Below are positions 13,670 to 21,384 of a stretch of DNA of 23,458 nt, piece after piece. The DNA is taken from contig JAUQYT010000287.1 in NCBI GenBank assembly GCA_030587605.1, positions 1 through 23,458 on the forward strand. Reading direction: 5' to 3'. The DNA is from Candidatus Njordarchaeum guaymasense. Lineage in GTDB: Archaea > Asgardarchaeota > Njordarchaeia > Njordarchaeales > Njordarchaeaceae. Position 1 is the stretch's first letter. Each line of letters opens with the position of its first letter. Made by a program: the position numbers and the translations under genes. Below the pieces are notes generated by a model. That model did no database searches. It saw only the letters and a list, made by a program, of their open reading frames with translations, and was not told where the DNA came from.

Positions 13670-14629
13670 GTGTTGAAGAGTACAGTAAGTATTCTTATCA
13701 CGGATCCTATAAGTAAGGCGGCAACAGCAAGACTGAAGGATGAAGGTTTCGAGGTAACTGTAAACGAGCTTGATCCGGCCGGGCTTCTAAATACGGTTAA
13801 AGACTTCGATGTTCTGATAGTAAGATCGCGGACAAAAGTAACCGCGGAAGTCATACAGGCCGGAACGAAGCTGAAGGTTATAGCGCGAGCTGGTGTAGGT
13901 CTAGACAATATTGATGTAAACGCAGCCAAGAACAGAAACATAACTGTCATAAATGCTGCGGAAGCACCCTCGGTTTCAGTTGCAGAACTGGTTTTTGGTC
14001 TAATGTTGTCCCTAGCACGCAGCATCAGTACTGCCGATGCGGCTATGAAAGAAGGTAAATGGCTAAAGCATACACTCACGGGCTTTGAGCTAAGAGGAAG
14101 GCGTTTGGGGATTGTGGGGTTCGGAAGGATAGGAAGAGAGGTTGCGAAGAGAGCACTCTCATTCGAGATGAAAGTATCGACGTACGATGTTGCGTCTTCT
14201 TCATACGCAGGTGCCAAGGAGATGGGTGCTGAAACCGTTGCAACCAGTCGAAAAGGTTTTGAAGAGCTGCTGAAAACTTCAGATATTATCACTATTCATG
14301 TTCCGCTATTGCCAGAAACACGAAACATGTTTGGAGAAAGGGAATTCGCTTTGATGAAGAAGAGTGCTATAATAATTAACGCTTCGAGAGGTGGCATAGT
14401 AGACGAATCAGCGCTCCTCAAAGCACTCAAGGAGGGAAAGCTGGGCGGCGCAGGGTTAGATGTCTTCGAGACGGAACCTCCTAAGAATCTCGATCTAATG
14501 AAGTTCCAAAATGTCGTCAGTACGCCTCACATAGGTGCACAGACAACTGAAGCTCAGGACCTGGCAGGGGACATAATCTCAACAAAAATAATCGACATTT
14601 TCAAAAAGAGAGTAGCCAGCCGAAGGTGA
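13670..14629 (+). CDS. serA: 2-hydroxyacid dehydrogenase, probably D-3-phosphoglycerate dehydrogenase
   Basis: An NAD-dependent D-2-hydroxyacid dehydrogenase of about 319 residues. The Rossmann motif is GIVGFGRIGREVAKRA. The catalytic Arg is in NASRGGIVDE, the Glu in DVFETEPP, and the His in STPHIGAQT. ARAGVGLDNIDVNAA and EAPSVSVAELVFGLML are typical of phosphoglycerate dehydrogenases, which start serine synthesis by oxidising 3-phosphoglycerate. There is no C-terminal ACT domain, so serine feedback through that domain is absent, and a glyoxylate/hydroxypyruvate role cannot be excluded. GTG TTG GTG TTG stand in a row at 13664-13675; AGGTG at 13662-13666 favours the third or fourth. It converges with the next gene, five bases between stops. 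Confidence 0.85.
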   Translation: MLKSTVSILITDPISKAATARLKDEGFEVTVNELDPAGLLNTVKDFDVLIVRSRTKVTAEVIQAGTKLKVIARAGVGLDNIDVNAAKNRNITVINAAEAPSVSVAELVFGLMLSLARSISTADAAMKEGKWLKHTLTGFELRGRRLGIVGFGRIGREVAKRALSFEMKVSTYDVASSSYAGAKEMGAETVATSRKGFEELLKTSDIITIHVPLLPETRNMFGEREFALMKKSAIIINASRGGIVDESALLKALKEGKLGGAGLDVFETEPPKNLDLMKFQNVVSTPHIGAQTTEAQDLAGDIISTKIIDIFKKRVASRR

Positions 14630-14634
14630 CGTTT

Positions 14635-15996
14635 CTATCTTCTTCTCAGTTTCTTCATTGCTGCTTCGGCCGCTATAGTTATCGAATCCCACGTGGGTGC
14701 GATCGGGGGAGCATAACAAGTCTCGAGCATCGAGAATTCCTCGACGCTCATGCCTTTCAGAACCGCTGCCGCAAAAACGTTTATTCTCTGAGCAACCTGT
14801 TCTTCACCGACAATTTGGGCTCCAACGATTTTGCCGTCTTCGTTTGCTAAGACTTTAACAACTATCTCCTTCCCACCAGGCATATACTCTGGAAGAGTTG
14901 ACCCTCGGAACTTGCCTGTGATTAGCTTCATTCCTGCCTTGGTGGCAACATCGCTGCAGGGTCCTACGCCAGCAACTTCAACCCCGAAAAGCTTGGTCAC
15001 CCTTGTGTTCAGAAGATGTTCTAATGCCACATCCCCCCCAGCAGCATTGATACCGGCGACTTTGCCCTGCCTGACGGCAATTGTTCCCAATCCTACTCTC
15101 GTTGACGCTCCCGTGACAAAATCAGGATACTCTGTACACTCACCTGCAGCGTAGACATTCTCAACGCTAGTCCTCATATGCTCGTCGACTTTGATCGCTT
15201 TCGCCGGACCAAGCGCTATGCCCGCTTTCTCAACAAGAGCGGTGTCTGGCTTTATGCCTGCCGCAAGCACGAGTATGTCAGCCTCCACAGTTATCTTCTC
15301 GTTACTCTTCATGTTTGTTGCTATGACTCCCTCAACCTTGTCTTTTCCGATTACTTCGTCGACCTTTGTGTTCAGGATTAGTTTCACGCTTTCTTCCTCA
15401 ATCTTCTTCTTTACCACTTCAGCAATGTCGTCGTCTACCATGGCTAGGAGCACATTGGGAAGAAATTCTATTACAGTCACCTTCGCGCCTCTCGCATGCA
15501 GTGCCTCGGCAAGCTCCAAACCTATTAACCCCGCTCCAACCACTACAGCGCGTTTCCCGTGCCCTCCAGCACTCATTATATTCTTCCCGTCGCCAATCGT
15601 CCTTAGGGTGAACACTCCCTTCTTCTGTAATCCTTGAATGGGTGGCGTACTGGGCTTAGAGCCAGTCGCTATTATAAGGGAGTCATATTGTAACTCTTCC
15701 GCTGAGCCGTCCTCATGTTTGACTTTTAGCACATTCGAGGCAGGCACGATTTCAGTTACTTCTGTTTTGAGCATCAGCTTCACTTTGCCGAATTTATCAT
15801 ACCAACCTTCATCGTGAAGGATCAAGTTCTCGAATTTCGGAATTTCCCCAGAGACGGCATATGGTAAGCCACAACGAGAATACTCTGGGAATCCTTCACT
15901 GTTTACCACGGTGACCTCTGAATCTCTGCTGAACTTCCTAGCCTCAAGTGCCGCGCTAGTTCCTGCAGCTCCCGCACCAATAACAACAATTTTCAT
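14635..15996 (-). CDS. CoA-disulfide reductase / NADH oxidase family flavoprotein
   Basis: A pyridine nucleotide-disulfide oxidoreductase of 453 residues. The FAD-binding VVIGAGAAGTSAALEARK is at 4-21. A single redox Cys42 sits in EYSRCGLPY, the arrangement of CoA-disulfide reductases and Nox-type enzymes, not the CxxxxC of dithiol enzymes. The NAD(P)H-binding motif is VVVGAGLIGLELAEALHARG, the second FAD motif is VYAAGEC, and the dimerisation domain ends with CYAPPIAPTWD. Likely reactions are NAD(P)H-dependent reduction of CoA disulfide, or of O2 or polysulfide, for redox defence. The start is the ATG at 15996, five bases after GGAGGAAGG; the upstream TTG frame adds a non-family segment. Confidence 0.87.
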   Translation of the reverse strand: MKIVVIGAGAAGTSAALEARKFSRDSEVTVVNSEGFPEYSRCGLPYAVSGEIPKFENLILHDEGWYDKFGKVKLMLKTEVTEIVPASNVLKVKHEDGSAEELQYDSLIIATGSKPSTPPIQGLQKKGVFTLRTIGDGKNIMSAGGHGKRAVVVGAGLIGLELAEALHARGAKVTVIEFLPNVLLAMVDDDIAEVVKKKIEEESVKLILNTKVDEVIGKDKVEGVIATNMKSNEKITVEADILVLAAGIKPDTALVEKAGIALGPAKAIKVDEHMRTSVENVYAAGECTEYPDFVTGASTRVGLGTIAVRQGKVAGINAAGGDVALEHLLNTRVTKLFGVEVAGVGPCSDVATKAGMKLITGKFRGSTLPEYMPGGKEIVVKVLANEDGKIVGAQIVGEEQVAQRINVFAAAVLKGMSVEEFSMLETCYAPPIAPTWDSITIAAEAAMKKLRRR

Positions 15997-16048
15997 TGGA
16001 TCCTTCCTCCATTCTATTAATCCGAGTGTGAACTCTCGCAGCAACCCC

Positions 16049-16058
16049 TAATAAAGCT
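16049..16058 (-). promoter_or_regulatory. TATA-like box of the flavoprotein gene
   Basis: The minus strand reads AGCTTTATTAGGG about 55 bases before the ATG at 15996, in the gap after the GTPase stop. This suits a start about 25 bases downstream and a leader of roughly 30 bases containing the SD. Confidence 0.35.
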
Positions 16059-16091
16059 TAACCTCAAGTTACATCGTCCTGTCTACAATCG

Positions 16092-17309
16092 TTATTTCTT
16101 GGCCGCTGTAGCTACGATTTTTATCACGTCACCGCTTTTTAATTCGCAATCTTCTCTTATTCTCTGCTTTCGTTTAGCGTCAACTGCGCTAACATAAGTC
16201 TCCCCAAGCTCAGTATGGACTATATAAGCCAATTCTTTGGGAGTGGTTCCCCGTGGCACTAGGAACACGTCCGGTAACACTCTCCCTTCGTGATCAGCAT
16301 AACTGTTTGGATCCTCAACGGGAAAGACATAGATCATGTTCAGTAATCCGAAAACCGCTTTGTCAATTGTCTCCTGAACACCAGTTGAACCATACTTGTC
16401 GAGAACCTCTCTCTTCAACCTCACGAGAGATTCCTTGTCCTTGTCTGAGAGTTTCTCAGGCTTTAGGATACTAAAGTCTCGATCACCTGGATTATAAGCT
16501 ATGACCCCGTCATCAGCAAGCTTCCTAAGAGCGTACTCTCCAAGACTGCATACTGGGATCACTATATCGTCTTTCAAGGTATCCTTCATATGCTGGAAAT
16601 TCGAGCTAGCGGGCTCCAAGTCAATTTTGTTCGCAGCTATAAGCATTGGCTTGGAGACCTTCCTCAAGGTTGAAGCAAAACCCTGGAGTTCTTCTTCATT
16701 CCAACCCTTCGGTTTATCCGACTTCAATCCAGACTTTGCAATAGCCGCAGAAACATTTAACCCTGTAACACCTAAACCAGAGAGTTTGTCTAACAGAAGA
16801 CCGGTAAGCGACTTTTTCTCAGTTTCAGCCCTTGTCGCGATCCTTGCCCAATCTCTTTTTATAATCTCAAGGAACCACAAATCCAGTTCTCGCTCAAGGA
16901 ACTTGACATCTTCCAAGGGGTCATGTGTCCCAGGACCCATCATTTTTCCTTCCGAGTCGCGAGAGCCAGAAGCGTCAATGACATGTATCAGTGCAGAGGC
17001 CTGCTCAGCCATATCTGTCAAGAATTGGTTTCCAAGTCCTTTGCCTTTGTGGCTGCCAGGTATTAATCCAGCTACGTCAACCAACTTTATGGGTACGTAT
17101 CTCACTCCGTCCACACATCTCGAGTTCCTTGGATCATCCTTCACGCCAAGTTCCTTGCAGACGCAGTTGACTCGAACATAAGTGACCCCAAATTGGGGCG
17201 CTATCGTGGTGAATGGGATGCCTGTTACTTTGTAGGAAGTCAAGCAAGCCGCGTTTGTGAAAGTTGTTTTTCCAGAGGACGGCTTTCCGACTATCCCAAT
17301 CCCAGCCAC
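16092..17309 (-). CDS. Obg/YchF-family GTPase (archaeal Ygr210 type)
   Basis: A translation-associated P-loop NTPase of 405 residues. G1 is GKPSSGKTT (8-16), the switch I region is PFTTIAPQFGV, G3 plus switch II is DVAGLIPGSHKGKGLG, and G4 is ANKIDLE. NKxD is the canonical guanine-specificity motif; the bacterial YchF/human OLA1 branch has a degenerate motif and prefers ATP, so this protein should bind GTP. A C-terminal TGS domain (from about residue 325) carries a TPKELAYIVHTELGE segment. The start is GTG at 17309, with GGAGG nine bases upstream. It follows the DUF2095-like gene by 86 bases. Confidence 0.9.
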   Translation of the reverse strand: MAGIGIVGKPSSGKTTFTNAACLTSYKVTGIPFTTIAPQFGVTYVRVNCVCKELGVKDDPRNSRCVDGVRYVPIKLVDVAGLIPGSHKGKGLGNQFLTDMAEQASALIHVIDASGSRDSEGKMMGPGTHDPLEDVKFLERELDLWFLEIIKRDWARIATRAETEKKSLTGLLLDKLSGLGVTGLNVSAAIAKSGLKSDKPKGWNEEELQGFASTLRKVSKPMLIAANKIDLEPASSNFQHMKDTLKDDIVIPVCSLGEYALRKLADDGVIAYNPGDRDFSILKPEKLSDKDKESLVRLKREVLDKYGSTGVQETIDKAVFGLLNMIYVFPVEDPNSYADHEGRVLPDVFLVPRGTTPKELAYIVHTELGETYVSAVDAKRKQRIREDCELKSGDVIKIVATAAKK

Positions 17310-17395
17310 ATCAACAAACCTCCAGATACCCTCTTCCTCAAGCTCACAGCCCCTCGAAAAGAAAAGCTATCATACAAACTGAATGTAAGAGACCT

Positions 17396-17776
17396 TCAAT
17401 CGAACCCCTCGTCGCCATCCTCTTCTTCGTCATCGCCGCATATTATCTGCTCCTTCCTAAGCTCTTTCTCATAGTGACCCCATGTCCTAAGGCTACCAAA
17501 TGATCTCACGCCTTCTTCTTGGATTTGCTTCAATAGAGCACGACTGTGTTCCTCCGATATTTCTCCTCTTTTCCCTAGATAATTCACGATCTCCACTGCC
17601 TCACTGTCAGTACGAGCTCGTCTAATGTATGATATGACATCTGTTATATGCCCGCTAAGCGAGTCCCGGTTAGCATCTTGGAGTTCAGCTTGCGTTAAAG
17701 CTTCTTCTTCTACCTCTTCAAGCTCCTTGTGCAAATGAGGGAACTTCCTCTTGAACTCCTCTCTGTCGTACTCCAT
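17396..17776 (-). CDS. DUF2095-like archaeal protein
   Basis: A 126-residue, charged, all-helical soluble protein. The order REEFKRKFPHLHKELEEVEE, DVISYIRRARTDSEAVEIVN, LGKRGEISEEHSRALLKQI and EGVRSFGSLRTWGHYEKE follows what I recall of the archaeal DUF2095 family, with RGEI-x-E and G-x-RSFG as the conserved core. No function is known. The tail is acidic (CGDDEEEDGDEGFD). The start is the ATG at 17776, after GTGAGAAGA; a GTG at 17785 would add three residues. It sits between the radical SAM gene and the GTPase on the same strand. Confidence 0.62.
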   Translation of the reverse strand: MEYDREEFKRKFPHLHKELEEVEEEALTQAELQDANRDSLSGHITDVISYIRRARTDSEAVEIVNYLGKRGEISEEHSRALLKQIQEEGVRSFGSLRTWGHYEKELRKEQIICGDDEEEDGDEGFD

Positions 17777-17859
17777 TCTTCTCACTTCTGCATAATGAGA
17801 CTAGTAGTGGCTCATCTAATCTATTTTTCTATTCAGTTATGCGGCAAACCAATAAGCTT

Positions 17860-19521
17860 CTAGCATGCACCGCATTCTGAACATACCGTCAAACATGAAG
17901 GGGATTTCTCACCAATGAGCGCCTTTTTCATCTCGGTCTTCAAGAACTCCTTGTTTACTCCCACGTGGATCTTATCCCACGGTAGCACACTTTCAGAAGC
18001 CTTCCAGGATTCAAAGAAGGATGCCATATTTCCGTATTCGCTTATTGCCCGTCTCCAGGCGCCCAAGGTTCCACCTGCTCTTGCCACATACTCTAGTACT
18101 TCGCCTGCTCTTCGGTCGGCCATCGATAGGATTGCTTGTACTTTAGCCCATCTTAGATCAAGCGACTCCACATCGACTTTCGCATCTGCACCTAAACTAG
18201 AACGGATCATTCCGAGCTTCGCATCTAGCTCACTTTGAGGCGCAAATGGGAACCACTGAAACGGTGTATGTGGCTTTGGTACGAAGGGGGCAATACTCAA
18301 CCTAATAGATCTCGATTGAAAACCGATTTTTCCGATTCGTTTGACTAACTTGAGTATGCCTTGAATGTCTTCGTCTTTTTCTCCGGGTAACCCTATCATG
18401 AAATACAGTTTCACATTTCTGAGTCCGGCTTCGAGTGCATTTTCTGCAGCTTGGATTATGTCGTCGTTCGTGATCTTCTTGTTCAAGGAGTCTCTAAGAG
18501 ATTGCGAACCAGTTTCCGGTGCTATTGTCAGAGTTCTTTCTCCGCCATCAGCGAGGATCCTTAGCAACTCGATTGAAGTTGAGTCAGCACGGAGAGACGA
18601 GAGCGAAAGCTTCAAACCAGCATCGCCAACAATCCGGTGGCACACGTCTACAAGATGAGAGTGATCTGAAAGGCCGGAGCCAACCAACGAAACCTTATCA
18701 ACACCAGTTTGCTTAGTGCCTTCCTCGATTATTTCTTCTAGTCTGCTCTTCGTCCTTTCCCTATATGGCCTCCCAATATAGCCAACGTAGCAGAATCTGC
18801 AGCCATGACCGCAACCTCTCGTAGCATCCACCAGGAAGGTTTCCCCAAATACAGGAGAAAGCTCTCTTTTTCCAGTTACATGCGGAATTATCTGTTTTAT
18901 CGGGTGGGAGGCTGCGCTGAGATCTTTCACCCACACTCGTTCAACTGAGCCTTGATTTAGGGAGGGTATATACAAACCCTCCACATCCAAGAACTCATCC
19001 AAGTGAGCTCTTGGTCTCCTAGTTTCAGCTATTAAGTCTATCAGCCTAGGAAGAACGGGTTCAGCGTCTCCTACGACAAACAGATCAACGAAGTCTGACA
19101 GTGGCTCAGGGTTCCCTGTCGCACATGGTCCCCCGGCTATAACGAGTGGATCCTCATCCTTTCTATTCTTTGATCGAAGCGGAATACTTGAGTTGATAAG
19201 CATTCTTAGAACATTGATGAAGTCAGTCTCATATTGAAGTGAGAAGCCTATAATGTCCATCTTGTTTAACGGCATGCTAGATTCAAGTGTGTTTACTTCA
19301 GCAGTCGGGTCGGAAGGAAAGAATGCCCTTTCACATGCAACATCCTTGATTGAGTTGAGCATGTCGTAGATTAGGTGGATCGCTAAGCACGACATCCCGA
19401 CCCTGTAAGGTCCGGGGTAGCAGATCGCCACCTTGGTCCTCACTTTTCTGTGGTCCTTCTTAACTATGTTAGTCTCAAGTACTTTTGGCAAATCATCCAC
19501 ACACGCAATAGAGGGGATCAC
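17860..19521 (-). CDS. Radical SAM protein, TIGR03960-like (B12-binding-type N-terminus)
   Basis: A 553-residue protein in three parts. Residues about 28-165 form a cobalamin-binding-like fold (ICYPGPYRVGMSCLAIHLIY; IIGFSLQYETDFINVLRML; PLVIAGGPCA; VGDAEPVLPRL). The radical SAM barrel holds Cys237, Cys241 and Cys244 in GCGHGCRFCYVG, the CxxxCxxC cluster site. The C-terminal part ends LPWDKIHVGVNKEF ... CLTVCSECGAC, with Cys at 543, 547, 550 and 553. This order and tail match the bacterial TIGR03960 proteins, whose substrate is unknown. The usual DxHxxG cobalamin motif is not evident, so B12 binding is unproven. The start is a GTG at 19521 without a clear SD. Confidence 0.85.
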   Translation of the reverse strand: MIPSIACVDDLPKVLETNIVKKDHRKVRTKVAICYPGPYRVGMSCLAIHLIYDMLNSIKDVACERAFFPSDPTAEVNTLESSMPLNKMDIIGFSLQYETDFINVLRMLINSSIPLRSKNRKDEDPLVIAGGPCATGNPEPLSDFVDLFVVGDAEPVLPRLIDLIAETRRPRAHLDEFLDVEGLYIPSLNQGSVERVWVKDLSAASHPIKQIIPHVTGKRELSPVFGETFLVDATRGCGHGCRFCYVGYIGRPYRERTKSRLEEIIEEGTKQTGVDKVSLVGSGLSDHSHLVDVCHRIVGDAGLKLSLSSLRADSTSIELLRILADGGERTLTIAPETGSQSLRDSLNKKITNDDIIQAAENALEAGLRNVKLYFMIGLPGEKDEDIQGILKLVKRIGKIGFQSRSIRLSIAPFVPKPHTPFQWFPFAPQSELDAKLGMIRSSLGADAKVDVESLDLRWAKVQAILSMADRRAGEVLEYVARAGGTLGAWRRAISEYGNMASFFESWKASESVLPWDKIHVGVNKEFLKTEMKKALIGEKSPSCLTVCSECGAC

Positions 19522-19706
19522 GATGCTAAGTCACGAACGACAGATCTTGTGACAAGCTTCGCGGAATAAAAGTTGGCTCCTAACTAACAACTAAAAGGAA
19601 GACTTAAATCTTTCAGTGAATTTCTGTCCTTTAACAATCACCCAGCGAAGATAAGAGCATTTAATGTTGCTGATTGCATGGGAGGAGAGTTATTGGGGGT
19701 TAGGAA

Positions 19707-20627
19707 ATGGTTACTTTTGTTTCCAATGGGCTACTGAGTGAAATGATTGCCAAAGGCTCCTTTTCTAAATATGTAAACCTAATGTTTCTTATCAAGGATT
19801 GGAATGACCTTATGGAACTGAATGACCGCAAATGGCTGTATCGTGGAACTGAAGTAGATAGTATTACAAGGAATTGGGTTATACAACTAGTAAGTTCTAT
19901 TCACGTAGTTGGGGATTCGGCTGAGAACGCTCATTTACTCCTCGTTGGTCCAGGTGTTTTCCACAACACATTCCGGGTAAGAGGTGGATTAGTAGCAGAC
20001 AAGAAGGAGATAACTGGAGTAGCATTATCACGTCACCTCCTAGACCTCATTAGTTCTGCCAAGAAGGAATACGAAGGCGAAGCCGATCTAGTTTTGAATG
20101 AGCATGTTGCAGAAATACCGTTTTCAATCATAGATGAACCCTTGCCTGTTCAGGAATATCAAAGAGGAATCCTAGCCGTGAAGGTCTTCACCTCGTTCAA
20201 GGATGCCTTCAAAGAACTAGAGGAAGCCTGCTCTGACGAACTTGCCTTCTCCAAGGAGCACGGACTCAAGATACTCAATTCTCACATGGAACTTGGGAAC
20301 AGAATACTTATTGGAAAAGAGCTGGGAGAATGGGCTACACGCAAGGTTGCCAAGTACGTTGATCCTGCTGATGTGCTGAGATTGGCAATGAAGGCTCGAG
20401 ACTACGTCATGGATATACCTGGCGTCATAATATCCCAGCCAGGTTTTGACGAGATTTTTCTGACGAGGTTCGTTACACAGGGGATAACCGGGGGATACTT
20501 TACAGAGGGTCCTCAGCCCCTTAAATCGACTGATGAGATCAAGAATCAGATTCTTGAAAAGGAGATCCCCAAGATCAAGGAGGATTACTGTAAACTAAGA
20601 ACCTTGATTGCAGGAGGCATATCCTAG
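19707..20627 (+). CDS. Unrecognised 306-residue protein
   Basis: I do not recognise a family. The protein appears soluble, with no signal peptide or membrane segment and only two Cys. The N-terminal half (1-175) looks alpha/beta, with a strand-rich stretch HLLLVGPGVFHNTFRVRGGL. The C-terminal half (176-306) is mostly helical and charged: FKDAFKELEEACSDELAF, ILNSHMELGNRILIGKELGE, VDPADVLRLAMKARDYVMD, then GVIISQPGFDEIFLTRFV and a Gly-rich turn GITGGYFTEGPQP. No nucleotide-binding loop or metal motif is clear. The ATG follows GGGGGTTAGGAA. It is a lone plus-strand gene, divergent from the radical SAM gene and overlapping the eS1 stop. Codon use resembles its neighbours, so recent transfer is not indicated. 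Confidence 0.8.
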   Translation: MVTFVSNGLLSEMIAKGSFSKYVNLMFLIKDWNDLMELNDRKWLYRGTEVDSITRNWVIQLVSSIHVVGDSAENAHLLLVGPGVFHNTFRVRGGLVADKKEITGVALSRHLLDLISSAKKEYEGEADLVLNEHVAEIPFSIIDEPLPVQEYQRGILAVKVFTSFKDAFKELEEACSDELAFSKEHGLKILNSHMELGNRILIGKELGEWATRKVAKYVDPADVLRLAMKARDYVMDIPGVIISQPGFDEIFLTRFVTQGITGGYFTEGPQPLKSTDEIKNQILEKEIPKIKEDYCKLRTLIAGGIS

Positions 20628-21199
20628 TCTTCTGCTGCAACGGGCTCCTTAAGCAATTTTGTCTTAACTATCTCACACTTTCGAAGCGGGAGCGTCTTTT
20701 TTGCTTCGTTGTATATCTCTGATCCGATCTTGCCAAGCACTGCTTCTTGGGCGAAGTCTTCGAAGTTCAGTTCCCTTGCCTTTTTCTCCGTGATATTCTT
20801 CATTATGGTTCTCACAATCTTCTTTTGACTTGTTCTTGCTCTACCGACTGAGAATGCAATAGTCGTGACTCTCAGTGTGTATCCATCTTTGGATGTCGCA
20901 TCGAAGATGCCGGCTATGCGGCTGCTCCCACGTCTTACTAGGCTTCTTAGGTAATCACGTGCGAAATCATGTCCTTTGAACGTTGTTATGGCTTTGTTTC
21001 CTTTGGTCTCCTTTATTCGGAAGTACAGTTTGACGTGGGCTAAAGAGAAGTCGCCTGTAAGGTCGTATAGTGAGGTTTCAATCACGCGTCCGATGAGTTT
21101 GTCACCAGAGTCTGACGGAGTCAAACCTATCTCAACGTTTCCGAAATAGGATGGAGCTACTACGGTAAACCATGACTTAGTTCTCCAAGTGCTTGACAA
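20624..21199 (-). CDS. rps3ae: 30S ribosomal protein eS1 (S3Ae)
   Basis: A small-subunit protein of 191 residues. TKSWFTVVAPSYFGNVEIGL (residues 7-26) and DKLIGRVIETSLYDLTGDFS are the standard opening, followed by KLYFRIKETKGNKAITTFKG and the RDYLRSLVRRGSSRI block, then RTSQKKIVRTIMKNI. It binds near the mRNA exit site on the 30S subunit. The start is TTG at 21199, with GGAGG about 11 bases upstream. Its TAG shares the palindrome CTAG with the TAG of the convergent unknown gene. It lies downstream of RecJ/GAN in the common archaeal uS15 - RecJ - eS1 arrangement but seems to have its own promoter. Confidence 0.94.
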   Translation of the reverse strand: MSSTWRTKSWFTVVAPSYFGNVEIGLTPSDSGDKLIGRVIETSLYDLTGDFSLAHVKLYFRIKETKGNKAITTFKGHDFARDYLRSLVRRGSSRIAGIFDATSKDGYTLRVTTIAFSVGRARTSQKKIVRTIMKNITEKKARELNFEDFAQEAVLGKIGSEIYNEAKKTLPLRKCEIVKTKLLKEPVAAED

Positions 21200-21285
21200 A
21201 CTTCGCTGATCCTCCTGTTGCTGTACAGTATTTCAAGTGTTCATACAGATTGCTGTTGGTTTTTTGAAAGATGATGATATGAGAA

Positions 21286-21294
21286 GGATTTAAC
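21286..21294 (-). promoter_or_regulatory. TATA-like box of the eS1 gene
   Basis: The minus strand reads AAAAGAGTTAAATCC in the 185-base gap after RecJ/GAN, about 90 bases before the TTG start. It lies just after a run of T that could end the RecJ transcript. Confidence 0.3.
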
Positions 21295-21315
21295 TCTTTT
21301 GGGGTGAGCCGTAAC

Positions 21316-21321
21316 AAAAAA
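21316..21321 (-). terminator. Oligo-T terminator candidate after RecJ/GAN
   Basis: On the minus strand CCCCAG is followed by six T, then GTTA, about 64 bases after the RecJ/GAN stop. Archaeal polymerase stops at T-runs without needing a hairpin. Six T is a modest signal. Confidence 0.35.
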
Positions 21322-21384
21322 CTGGGGCTACTAATTGCGACACTAAGCCTATCATGCGGGGGAGCCGAAGCTCAGAAAACTGAA

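Noticed and set aside
13609..14292. 227-residue minus-strand open frame opposite the dehydrogenase
   Set aside because: Antisense of a gene with all catalytic motifs; the translation is Ser/Thr/Phe-rich and covers the promoter region.
16501..17181. 226-residue plus-strand open frame opposite the GTPase gene
   Set aside because: It is the antisense shadow of a well-conserved GTPase; its translation is Ser/Pro-rich low complexity with no motif.
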